Source: Pleurotus djamor (taxonomy: Eukaryota; Basidiomycota; Agaricomycetes; Agaricales; Pleurotaceae). Taken from it: a stretch of 64,000 nucleotides of DNA. The stretch is from the NCBI GenBank assembly GCA_029747585.1, contig JAPEVF010000151.1, positions 25,046-89,045 on the forward strand, written 5' to 3'. The position numbers were made by a program, and so were the translations under genes. How positions within the stretch are numbered: position 1 is the first letter of the stretch; each line of letters begins with the position of its first letter. Positions 36,501 through 47,533 of this stretch are shown here, one piece after another. Below the pieces are notes generated by a model. That model worked only from the letters and a program-made list of their open reading frames with translations, had not been told where the DNA came from and ran no database searches.

Positions 36501-39500
36501 GCCCCTCGGCTTCCCTTCTACTTACGCAGGAAATTATGATTCATCCTCAATGCCGCCATCTACCATCCACATCCACGTCCAGTTTTTGGAGACAATCTTG
36601 TAAATTGTCTTGGCAGTATCTAAAATCCTAAGAAATGTCATACCCGTTTTAGTTGTCGGTAATCTTGCCTCGAGGCTCACTATAAGTTCCACTGACGTTC
36701 GTGCTAGACCGAAAGTGTATATGTCGCCTGACAAAAGATATGCCGACAGGACAAAATTGATGGATCACGAATTTGAGACAAATAGAGCGATTTGAAATGC
36801 CAGATGCAGGGTCAAAAGATTTGTCTCCGCTCAGTCCATCGGGTGCAGCGGATGCAAAATATCGAAAGTCCAACGTAAGTCGGATTTCTGACGGAATTTG
36901 GCGAGGAAAAAAATCGAGTAAGTCGGTATTTCGCAATGCTTATTCAATGGTCGTAGGATTCCTGACCCATGCGACTCTCTGCGCTATTAGGATGCCCTCT
37001 GTGAAGTCGGTCTTCATTCAAGTTTTCGGGCAAGTTTCAAGGGTCTTGCGATGGCGTTGGTTCGAGTCCCGATTTAGACACTTTGTGGTACTTTCCATCA
37101 GATTCCCCATACCTTGCTGTGCTGAATGTTTGGCAGGTAGCTGAACAGTCTGCTGGTGGCCCCGTCAATTCTGGCTGACCATTACCCCGTTTTTTGAGCT
37201 GTTGTTCTCTCTGGACCCATATGACATGGTCTTCGAATTCTCGAGAAGTAATATCTGAACGAATGCCCCATATACCACGGGGGTTACTCTCGTATGGAAG
37301 ATCGTCATGGTTGTTCTTACACTCCAAACAGTTTGACATCAAGTACGTTTTCCTGTTCACTCGCTATCAAAACCACCAACACACATGCTTGCTGTCTCTA
37401 CCACTTCGCTTAGCCGAAAATTTGCTTGACGCTTGGTGTGCCTACTGTCAAGCTCAAGCTCGAGCTCAACCTTCCTGATGCCTGATACATCGTCGAGCTC
37501 TTAATTGATCGGTGGGCGGACCGATCGTCCAACGGAGCCCCGGAACTTGTGGCGTTTCCCGATCGCCGCAGCTTTGGCTCGCAGATACCGCAAATAGCAC
37601 CTCATCGACCCTGCGCATCATCGACACAAAACTCCCATGGTGTGTGGGATTCCTCTTCTCACTTGCTGGCTCTTAATTAACGGACTTCGATTCTATTTAG
37701 TATACTGATTCCGTTTCGTAAGGCAGTGTATCGATGGTCTTCTTGTGGGAGTCTGGGGGTGATATCATCGCTAGGATTTCCCAGGACGCTTCATGCGTAT
37801 CATCATAGCATAGGGAGAACTTCAGCTGACTTTTGTGAGCTTTCAGCGTTCTTGGCGCATTCATTCGAGCTGTAATACCGGGTCGGTGTCAAAGTGTCAC
37901 CGATGAGACTGGAGTAGGATGGGACTACTTACCATCGTTATCGAGCGACTGGGGACTTCAAACGACGGTCATCGCTCCCCGCTGTCCCCATGGACGGTGC
38001 CGTAAATCGACACATGCATCGAAGCCACTGGGATTTACGCTTGTAGCGCCGTCTTTATCGCTCTTCGGATTGAATACTCCTTCGAACAATTCCATTCACA
38101 GGTTTATGGATGGATGTACCACGGCTAATGAGGTTCTGGGCCTTGAACGTATGTAACCCCATGTCCAGGGAACACACGCCTATGTAACGTTAATAACTGA
38201 TGTTTCGCTGGCTAGACAGGCCTTGTATGTTCTGAGCGCCTCAAATTGGACTTGCTATTGGCGAAGTAAGCCGTTTCAAAGGGGTTAGTACGTGAGTGAA
38301 CTTAGTATGCCTGTACCACGTATTACTATGTGGAGGTTAAATCAGTCTCCACAGGCACCGCGGGCATACTATCGACCCCATGCAACATACCTTCCATTCG
38401 GCGAGCATCTTCAAAGAGACCGTCGCCTTTGCCACCATTCCTCGCCCGATGAGTTGAAGCCATATCCCTTGCTACGTCGCTGCTTTTAGTCGGCCAAGCC
38501 CCTCCATCATCGGCTTCCGTTGAAGACTACTTTAGGCGTACCTCGTCTACATCGCAACACGCGGTGCGCCCTAACCGAAAATCGTCTCTGAACTCTACTC
38601 GATATCTTCCCAATGTACAATCACCGTCTATTTTTAGGTTAACAGCTTTGGGTCAATAACTTCTTGGACTGAACTACGTTTTTTNGTCTTCCTCAAATTT
38701 ATCCGGATGGACGAGAATGAAAAGGCTGCCAATTAACTCCCTATATCGTTCTCAACGACTTCTGGACTGGATTGAAGATGAGTTATCTCTGAAAAAGCAT
38801 CGTATTTTGCGACCGTCGCTTCTAGTGCTGAGCACGCACATTTGACGACCTTTCGGACCAAAACTGAATACAAAACCCAATGCGTCGCTGAGATGGAGAA
38901 GAACTCCCGGGCCGACAGTCACGCATCAAGAGATAGATTACGCCTCCACATCGACGAATGACTTGATATATTTCGCTGATTTGTGGCTCTTGCGCATGCG
39001 ACTGGAAGGAATTGCGGCTACGGCCATTCTTTCCGTCGGGTAGTACCACCAATGTTAGGCCTCTGACTTGAAACATCGTTGGTAGATGAGAAGCCTCTCG
39101 GGACATGGGGAACGGAAGGCGACCCCACACTCCAGTGGCATCCACTAAGATTGGGTGTTGTAGTGCGGATCAAACTATGTTCCTGTTGTTAGCCTCACCG
39201 ACGGTCTAACGTGTCACGGCGCCGGTATGGACGTTGCTCAAGTTAGTGGCATCGTCACTCACTTGGAAGCCGCAGACCACTTCAGAGGGACGATAGGTGT
39301 TTGCTCGCCGTAAGCTGAGCAGTCCTGACTGGAACATTCACTACCATGGTGCCTACTTTAGAATATCAAGGATGCGTAGTCCATGCGACTTGTCGGATTC
39401 ATGGGTTGGTATCCAATGGAAATAACATCATGCTATCCCGAGCCTGCGGATGTCCACAATCTTTGGGAGTTCCATTCGTTTAGGTCTCGGTTGAGAGTGA

Positions 39501-39968
39501 TAATAGGAGCTATTACCCTTGCATGGAAGGACTTCTGAGAAGTAATGAGAAAAACTTACTGGATACCGTGGAGAATGAGCAGCTACACCCATCTTTGGTT
39601 GTCTAACGGATTTGCATGGATATATTGGGAGCGTCAATCTATCCTTCCGGAAATAATGTGTGTATTATGCGATTTGGCAGTCATAGGAGCGAAGGGGCTC
39701 GTAAGGGGGAGTCAGCGTGAATAAATCTACCTGGACCATCGGGGGATAAGTAAGGCCCAAGGAGTTGGTTGACCTGTACGCCGAGAATGGTGTGGAAAAC
39801 GAGTGTGATTTTATATAGTATACATAGAGAATATGTCGAAGAAAAAGATGTTTGAGTGGATTGATGATATATGATGTTTTTTTTGGGAAAATGCAGGGAG
39901 TCCATTGCGAAAGTCATTGAGTATGAAAGTGAGTTCGTAAGAAATCGTGAAAATTTGGGAGAAGAGGC

Positions 39969-41861
39969 TTAGACGTAGGTTCTCTTCTCGACAGTGGGAA
40001 CGGTCTGCGGGAAGTCAATTCAGTTATCTATGAGGAGGCAACAGAGGGTATGTAGACATACCTCCTCGCCAAGGAGGCGGACGCGGGACTCGCGAGCCTT
40101 GCGGGAACGGGTCACCATCTTGGAGACGAAGAAGAGGCCAAGGAGCGTGACCAAGACGAAGGCGGCAGTGAACATAGACTGGACGTTACCACCGGTAGCT
40201 CTCTCGATGAAGCTACCACCGTTGATGGCCTTGCCACCACAGACCTGGCGCCACTCCTTGTTGCTAGTGATGGCAGCGTTCTAGGTTGAGAGGCGTCAAT
40301 GCGGATAGGAGTGAACAGGGGAAGTAAGGGGAAGTACCTCAGCACGGTAGATGAACTCGGTGACGGGGATGTCAGCGTGGTGTCCGAAGACATGGAGGAC
40401 CTGCCAATCAGAGGCAGTGCCGTTCTTGAACTTGACACGGAGGAAGTCGCGAAGCTCAGGAGGGGGGCCACGGCGGAGCTCGATGGCAAGAGCGGACGCG
40501 TAGTTGGCTAATAAAAGGATCATAAGAGAAGGATATGACTGAGATGATGGAGGATATACGCACGGACAGCCTTGAGTTCGGGGTGACTATCGACGATGTC
40601 GAACTGGTGGAAGAGGGAGATGAAAGGTTGGTAGGTCGTCTCCGTCAACAAGAACTGAAGGGGATCGCCGTTGAAAGCGATGCGCTCCAAGGAGGAGATG
40701 ATGGTATGGAGGATCGTGCGTCCAGCAACTACGAATCAGATTTGATAAGGGGTAGGTAAGTCGAGGTCATAGGAGAACGTACTGTTTCCAATGCCGTTGA
40801 TGGCAGGGTCAGAGAAGACACCATTTTCATGCCAATCGGCGAAGCCTCTGGCTTGTTCAATGAAGGTCGGGGGAAGACGATGAGCAAAGGTTTGGTTATG
40901 GACCAACTGGGTGTTGAGGTAATCGTAGATCTATAGACAATATGTGGGATCAGTTGCGGAAAGGCCACAGGCCGTGCAACGTACGTTCCACTGGTGAATA
41001 AGTGTCAGATGCAGATGACCGAAAGAAAGAGGTAGAAACTCACAGCATTCTTCAAGGTAGTGGGCCTGCCGAAAACGAAGTCCTTGACGGAAGCGAAGAA
41101 AGCGCCAGCGGCCTTCTCCTTAGCCTCGAAGGCATCGGAGGAGTGGAACTCGGCGAGGTGTTGACGGAAAGCCTTTCAAGGAAGCAGGCAATTAGTACTC
41201 AATCAGCGACGAGAAAGGCGAGCCAACTCACTGGACAATCGGTCCAACTCTCCAAGGATCGGTCGTTGGAGGGTTCGACGGTCTCGACTATTGAGATTTG
41301 CAAAGAGGATTAGATCTCAGGTGGACATAAATGGATAGTAACTTACCTGGAACATACTGATATCCTCCCAAAGGAGCAGTCACGACAGTCTCGTTCGCGA
41401 GAGTGATCTTGTTCTTCGGGTTAGGGGGGAACAAACCCTGCAAAAGAGCGATAGCGGAGTCAAAGACGACGGTTCCTTCGCCTCCGGCCTTGACCCGAAT
41501 CTTCACTTCGTTATTGTCGACGATTTCGGAGCTGATTCCCTTGATAAAGTTGGGGGAAGAGCTGCTGAAGTAGGTCGAGCGGAGAAGGGATCCGAGTTGG
41601 AAAGATTCGGCCTAGGAGAAGTAGCCGTTAGTCGGGAAAGCCGCGAAGAGGGGAGTCCAAAGGGCATGGCGTGCTTACCTCGCCGAGAGCAGTGGTTTCG
41701 GTTGCCGATCCAGAGTAGGATTCGGGATCTTGGTAGTAGGCGGTACGATCGCCATTACGAACGATGACAACAACGCCTAGGATTTCAGACATCTTATGTA
41801 CGAGATCAGGAGAGGAAGCTGGGGATGTAGTAGTACCGTGTGGTGCTGAAGTTGAAGGCAT
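39969..41861 (-). CDS. Histidine-acid-phosphatase-fold membrane protein, probably inactive
   Basis: Several exons join into a protein of the clade-2 histidine phosphatase fold. The N-terminus (M at 41861) lacks a clear signal peptide. It reads through LGVVVIVRNGDRTAYYQDP, where the catalytic RHGxR motif is RNGDR, so the nucleophilic histidine is asparagine. Further family blocks are FQLGSLLRSTYFSSSSPNF, VFDSAIALLQGLFPP, LNTQLVHNQTFAHRLPP, ERIAFNGDPLQFLLTETTYQP and DWQVLHVFGHHADIP. At the position where active enzymes carry the His-Asp proton donor the text reads LTETTY, so that pair is missing too. A single helix SMFTAAFVLVTLLGLFFV lies near the C-terminus, followed by basic residues and a spliced tail TVPTVEKRTYV ending at 39969. 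It is probably membrane-anchored. Role unknown; binding or scaffolding is possible. Confidence 0.78.
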
Positions 41862-42784
41862 GACGATGCTCGCTTATAAGTAGTGAGAAATGAAGAGGCC
41901 TTGCTGGGGGATGTGACTCTTTGGGGTGATGAGAGCCTTTGACAACCAGCTGGAGCGTGCATTTCTACCTGCGGGTGGCGTTGTGGCTTCATTCTCCCAC
42001 CGGTCCCCAGCCGATGGTACATGGATGTGTGCTGAATGTGATGGGGAACAGTAGGGCACGTTGCTCAGGCCAAGGCCTGCCGTTGTGCGCGTTGTAGTTC
42101 ATAATTGGCGATAATGGAAGCATTTGTGCTTTGTCCGAGACCGCGTTGCACGTCGGTAGAGCTAACGAAGGTGATATATGTGAAAGTAAGGCGCTTCGTG
42201 TCGCATCGGAGGAATATCTGTGAGAGATTAGAGGAATGGAGGTCGGCGGATAATCAGCACGCATGCATCTTGCATGGCAATATCCTGGAAGGTTATTGGT
42301 GAGTTGAGGTAATCACGTAAGATGGGGGAAAACAAGCGTGAGCTACACCTATGGTGGAAGTACCATGCTCTGTTAATGATGACATGTAACAGGGCACGTT
42401 GCACGAGGATGCAGGGAGGTATAGGTCCAGAATGGTCACAAGATTCGTTAACTTTCCATTGGAACGAAGTTATAGGATAAGATTGCTCGGATAGGCGTTT
42501 GTACAAGCACTGTTCGTAACTAGATAACAGTTTCGCTAATCCATCTATAAAGCCGGGGGTTAGTTGATGGGGAGGGACGACGAGGAGAAAGTGGGATAAT
42601 TAAAAATCGCAGACGGCCCTGCGGTGGGCTGGCCGGATGCTGATCAGACTGGGGACCGAATAGACACCTCAATCAATGCATATGAAGCGAGGATGAAAGT
42701 GATGTCAAAGAAAGGCAACTGAACAGGACAAAGGAACATCGTGGTACTACAGCAGCTCACCTCACGATAATGCAAAGCGATTGA
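41862..42784. other. Intergenic region
   Basis: About 920 bases between two minus-strand genes. It must hold the promoter of the phosphatase-like gene (right next to 41861) and the 3' end of the SRP72 gene. No open frame has support and no repeat was seen. Confidence 0.45.
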
Positions 42785-43907
42785 TTACTTCTTCTTCTTC
42801 CCCTTCTGACCTGAATGGCCCTTTGCGGGGCCTGAGCCGATCGCAATGTCGACATTGGCACCTTGAGTTGCGCCGCCTCCTCCAGCCTTTCTCCTCTTCC
42901 CTTGAGAAAACGTTGAGCGTTCACTTTTCTTCAGCCAGCGCTCCGGATCAGGAGGTGGAGTGACACCAGGAACCACGCCAGCCGGGATTCGGGACTTCCT
43001 GGGCTTCTTGGGAGCGTCCTTGCTTTGTTCCTTTGAAGGCACAGAAGCTGCTGCCACGGTCACCTTCAAGGCGGAAGTTGCTTGAGCCGGAGGTGGGGAG
43101 GATTCTAGAGAATTGGCAAGTGATGATGGCAACGTATCGAGCACTTGGAGGTATTTGGTATTAATGAAATCCAGGTGTTTCTGTGACGCCTGCAAGTTTG
43201 TGAGAACATCGGAGTGCTCCTCGGATGACTATGTGAGTCGATTAAAATGGGCAAAACGGTGGTATATGTTCAGGGAAGAACATACGGGATCGGACGTGTC
43301 TAACAGTTGGCCATAGAGGTCGTATGCTTGTTGATAGGATCCCTGACGATATTTCTACAGCGGAGCGCTTGTCATTGTGTGGAACGGAGGGGTATGTCAA
43401 GGAGTGACCCACCAATTGAGCCTCAAGATGCACGACGCCTCTATGTCCACCGTCATTAAGTGCCTCGAGCTGATCCACGACTTCCACTTCGCGATGAAGC
43501 CGGTAAAGCGAGTAGGCTCGTTCAAAGGCATATTGAGCCGTCTTGTTATGAGTTATAATAAGATCAAGCGCAGCTTCATACTGCTCCGTTTGTAGTAGCA
43601 GAAACAACTTCGTTTGTAACGCATCGGCGTCGGTGGGCTCTAAGAGCAGGACTAGCGTTATATCTATTAGTTCTAGCTCATCGACGATTCATTGAAGGGA
43701 TCCTTTACGTTTATCGCAGGTCTTTATCGCATTTGTAAAGTGACCGCCGTCGATTTGCGCACAGAGAGACGTGAACAGGCGCCTCTGCCTCTCAGACGTC
43801 GACAATGATGCTTTGGGCGTGGCTTTTTTCAGGCTTTTGCCGTGTTTCGAGCCCGTGGATGGGTTCTTCGTCGTCGTGCGCGTCGTCGACGATGGCTTTG
43901 GTGCCAT
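42785..43907 (-). CDS. SRP72: Signal recognition particle subunit SRP72, short form
   Basis: Four exons join in phase to 316 residues. After a basic Ser/Thr/Lys leader come TPR-like helices: LCAQIDGGHFTNAIKTCDK, LQTKLFLLLQTEQYEAALDL, AQYAFERAYSLYRLH, KYRQGSYQQAYDLYGQLL. The last exon holds the SRP72 RNA-binding signature KKPRKSRIPAGVVPGVTPPP, then DPERWLKKSERSTF and a lysine-rich end (GQKGKKKK). Usual SRP72 proteins are about 600-680 residues with many more TPRs between these two ends. Here TNLQASQKHLDFINTKY leads almost directly to the C-terminal domain, so about half the protein is missing from the middle. SRP72 binds 7SL/SRP RNA with SRP68 for co-translational targeting to the ER. Both functional ends are kept and no stop or frameshift is visible. 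It is divergent from the pinin gene. Confidence 0.8.
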
Positions 43908-44033
43908 TAGATGACGCAGATTGTAGGAGGGAAGAGAGCCTGGACGAAGGCCACCTCAGCGGCTCACTGAACCAGACGCTCCCACGCTCCTCCCTTCCTT
44001 TCCACCACCTTCGTTGCAGATTTCGAGCTCACC
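43908..44033. promoter_or_regulatory. 126-base divergent promoter of SRP72 and pinin genes
   Basis: The two start codons face away from each other with only 126 bases between them, so both leaders and core promoters must be packed here. It is pyrimidine-rich on the plus strand around 43980-44012 (TCCTCCCTTCCTTTCC). No TATA box is evident. Co-regulation is an inference from layout. Confidence 0.5.
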
Positions 44034-45174
44034 ATGTCCACCGACGAGTAAGACTACGTTCATGATGTGCTCATCGTGCTGTAGTCTGATCATTATGTCC
44101 TCCAGGACTCTTCCAGACGCGTCACCGATAAATGAAGAGCAGCCACCATCACAACCGCGAGCCGATGATGCAGGTGCCACCAAGAAACGGCCACGACTCG
44201 ACCTCACCGCAGGGTTTGGCAGAGAACGAAAACGCGGTAAAACCGTGTTTGGTCTCGTGCTAGGAACTCTAAACAAGGCCAAGATTGAGGACAAAGAAAG
44301 AAATGCCAGTGAGGCTGTAAGTGTACAGTTTGCATTTGCCATGTTCGCCCTCGGGTTGAGGGTTCGTAACTAATGTACTTGCGTCTGGCAGGCCAAAAAG
44401 CGACAAAAAATTGAAGAGAGGTTACAGGCCAAATTGCGGAAAGAAACTGATTCTGTCAGGAGAACGGAAGAAGCGAAGAAGGACAAGACTGCCGCGACCA
44501 GGAAAGAGGAAGAACTTCAACTCAAAGATTCTGTCGTACGTTTCTTGAGTTCCTCTTAGCTTTCTTGCATCTTAACATCAATTTCCAGTACAAACTACGG
44601 CGGAAACGTCTACCGCTTCTTGCAAATTTCTTGCTCACATCAGACAATATAACTTCAACTGAACCAGCTTCGAATCCTCTCGCACCACCTCCTCGAGGCC
44701 ACCCTCCGCCGCTATACTATCTCCCTGCCATTCTAACACCGGAACAAGAAGCCTTCATAAACCGACGGAAAGCAGAGGTGTGTTCCTTCTTCCTCTGCAT
44801 TCCACCCTTCCTAACCCTTGCTCTCGCAGGTGACTGAAGCTGGAGAGAAGGAATGGCAGGATTGGAAATCTCAGCGAGAGACAGGAATCGAAGAGATTAG
44901 GCAACTGAGACGTCGTGTTGCTGACGACCTCGAGCGGAAGAAGGCAGAGAAAGCAAACTCCGGCGACACAGCGATGGATGAAGATGACGATTCGAACGAA
45001 AAATCAGCCCCTGTCAAAGGTCCCGATGATGGTGACAAGTTCGTGAAACCATCAGCAGACGACGCAGAGATGGATGTCGATGATGGTGCAACGGGAGATA
45101 TCAAACCGCAGGATCAAGACAAGAAAGATGAAGTCACTATGCAGGGGGATGATGATGATGCTGTCGAATACTAA
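44034..45174 (+). CDS. Pinin/SDK/memA-domain protein
   Basis: Five exons are joined by short introns. The protein begins MSTDETLPDASPINEE, then the nuclear-type segment KKRPRLDLTAGFGRERKRGK leads into the pinin/SDK/memA core: VFGLVLGTLNKAKIED, AKKRQKIEERLQAKLRK, YKLRRKRLPLLANFLLTSD and LPAILTPEQEAFINRRKAE. A coiled-coil stretch follows (EAGEKEWQDWKSQRETGIEE, RQLRRRVADDLERKKAEK) and a very acidic tail (MDEDDD, MDVDDG, GDDDDAVEY). Pinin-family proteins sit in nuclear speckles, bind the exon junction or splicing machinery and influence alternative splicing. Length is about 300 residues, in line with fungal members. Stop TAA is at 45172-45174. All motifs are in the expected order and no break is seen. 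Confidence 0.85.
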
Positions 45175-45697
45175 TGTTGTGAAGCTAGCCGTGATAGCCC
45201 CAAGGTAGTATCGTTTTCCTTTCACCCATTTGATTGACCTTTCCCTTGTCTTCCCCGTACGCTCATGAACAAGGTCTCATTCGTTACATCCATTGTTCGT
45301 GCAGCCTTCATATCTCGCCTTGGGACATCTGGATTTACTTCTTTTGCTCTCAGGTTTTGCACCGTAATACTTTCTGACCTGGCTTTTTGTTATGACAAAT
45401 GTACGTCCGTAAATCCATATCCCTGCATCTCAAGACAAGATACTTTTTTCTTCCCATCGGCACGCTGCTGAGCGCTTGAACCTTGATCAACCCGGATTGA
45501 ACATTGCTGTTACACACTCACGTCGGACAGGGTGGTCCAAATAGTGTGCAGCCCATTGCCGAAGACCGTCGTTAGGAGCATCGCCTCAGCATTTTGGGAA
45601 TCAAGATTCCTATAAATACAATTGCTGACTAGCAAAGCTTCTTTGTGGACCTCTTTTTCATTTCTTCCTCCCAGTCTTTGTTCCTTCGTCAATTCCA

Positions 45698-46486
45698 ATG
45701 AGCGCGGATGACTGTTGCTGTGGGTGTTTCGGCCTATTTATCTGCGTGAGCTGCCTCGCCAGTGAGTCCTATTTCAATGATATCTTATCTTCCCCTGCTT
45801 ACCACTTCGATTGTATTCGGTAGCTTTATGCAATCGCGGCCTGTGTGACGGTTGTCCAAATTTGCGTTGTTGCAATGTCAGCACCTTCACTGGACCTACG
45901 TCGCCTTTCACTCAACATCTCGATTCTCGCAGGGCTTCTGCCTGAAGAACTACTTCAGGAACCATGATTTTGAAGATAACGTCGTGCGTGAAGCCGAGTT
46001 ATTCCGCGAACAGGAGCAAGAGGAACAAAAGCAAACTCTGAAGAAGCAGCCTAAAGCTTCACCACCCATGGATTCTGGTATGCAGATGGATACCATGGCG
46101 CAGTTGGGGGCCGACGCGTCGAATTCAAGATTGGTGAGCACAAATGAATCTCCCCGAACTCTGGCGTTTTTTTTTTCGGGGTGGCTGACCACGTGTGGAC
46201 GTTTTAGGATCCTTCGTCTTCAAGCCGCGGTCCCGAGGCAATGCACAAGCGCTCTACCTCATCCCAAAGCGCGTCTGCAGATGTGCAGCGAGAAACTCTG
46301 GTAGTTAGGGCTGACTCTCCATCAGTATGTTCGTCTTGTCGCTTCCTGAGAGCTTCGCACCTAATGAAGTGCTGTTTATAGGCGCCTTTGAATGTAACAG
46401 ACTCGGATATGACACGACACCGACGTTCTACATCCAGAGAACTACCCATGCCTCCCTTTGACACGCCTTCGCCTCCTTTGGCCTAG
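45698..46486 (+). CDS. Small cysteine-rich protein with charged tail
   Basis: ATG at 45698, with introns at GTGAGT, GTCAGC, GTGAGC and GTATGT donors, ending TAG at 46484-46486. The first 42 residues contain twelve cysteines (MSADDCCCGCFGLFIC, then VSCLATLCNRGLCDGCP and NLRCCNGFC). Next come a charged helix (YFRNHDFEDNVVREAELF, then an EQEQEEQKQ run) and a Ser/Pro/Thr-rich tail ending PMPPFDTPSPPLA. There is no cleavable signal peptide. The cysteines are packed with hydrophobic residues, which suits palmitoylation or metal binding at a membrane rather than secretion. No family name is recognised. The splice phases are all consistent, which makes a real gene likely. Confidence 0.65.
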
Positions 46487-47533
46487 TTACTTTGATTTTA
46501 GAGACATCGACCTGGCGTCGCACATCAAATACTCAATTTGTGTAACTTATCCTCACTCCCTAGTAGAACGAAGTTGCTCATCCGGCCGGTTCCAGGTTTG
46601 AACCTTGTCGGCGTCTACGATTTCTATTCAATTCGACATCCCGAGGAAAACAGCGTCAGCGTCCATTTGCGGCGTTCTTCTGTGCTCCCCTCGCCTGAGG
46701 GACCAGGAGGTCTGCTGATACATGACTCTGCTCGCCTTCAGCGTAAGAACGTCTATTCTCGGAGTTGACGTCTTCTCCGTACCCTCGACCACACAGGACT
46801 GAAAGTGGCAGAGCTGAAGAGACCTGTGCGATCTTTGGTGCGTAAGCAATTTGGGACAGACAACCCATAATGAAGGCACAAATTCATTTCAGACGTAGGC
46901 ACTCATGTCGTAGCGTCGTTTCCTGGAAAGTGACATCAAACAGCCCAGTCCACATAGAGGTTGTCAAATTGAAGAGATATACTCAGGAATCGGACTACAT
47001 TGGCTTCATCCCCGACATGCCACAATCGCCACTCCACTCCCTCGGTCGAACTTCGTGCTTTAGCGTGACCTGACCGAACTGTTGGGTCAACCGCAGTCGG
47101 CGGAAGATGGTATCTTTCGATAATCGGCTCGTAGGTTGTATCGATGTCAGAAGGAACTTTGGGGAAATCAGTCATAATTACATACCTGATGAAGTCAAGC
47201 TTTCAGGCTCGAGGTTGGATTCTGCACCCAGCAGATTGTTCTCCCTCAACACGGAACCGTGAGCAACGACCATTGTGTCAATATCGCTGAATTGCCAATT
47301 TCGTGTTTCTGACTTCTCAGCTTGCGATGATATGAAGTTGACAGAAGTAGCTACTCCAGTACGTGTGGTTTGAACACAACTGGACGATGTGGCGGGTGGG
47401 GCACCAGTGGGACTCCATATTTGGCCTTTCCTTTTTGCTTCCGCCGTCCGATCTTGTCCAAGTCCGCGCGTGTACGGCTTTCAATTTCATTACTTTTTCC
47501 GTCCTTCCTACTACAACAGGTCAAACGTGCATC
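46487..47533. other. Intergenic region with a small minus-strand frame
   Basis: About 1 kb. A 79-residue minus-strand frame from a true ATG at 47175 (MTDFPKVPSDIDTTYEPIIE) has coding-like codon use in its first 37 residues, but it has no family match and no convincing second exon. It could be a microprotein or an unfinished first exon. The rest shows nothing supportable. Confidence 0.3.

Larger units (their letters stand above)
25509..39968. other. 14.5-kb stretch without supportable genes
   Basis: The largest blank in the window. The first few hundred bases upstream of 25508 are the TEA gene's promoter and leader. Beyond that, frames of up to about 200 residues exist, but most begin with non-ATG codons, show no family motif and do not chain through donor-acceptor pairs as the real genes do. 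Small features seen: a (CTG)n run near 26912, a GATAA triplet repeat at 33503, a 14-base tandem duplication at 31588, a G run at about 32715, and N bases at 27780 and 38685. No LTR, transposase or RT fragment could be recognised by eye. It may be old, mutated transposon sequence or lineage-specific intergenic DNA. Confidence 0.45.

Noticed and set aside
37050..37085. GGTTCGAGTCCCG resembling a tRNA T-loop
   Set aside because: Flanking bases do not form the T-stem and no acceptor, D or anticodon arms can be folded around it.
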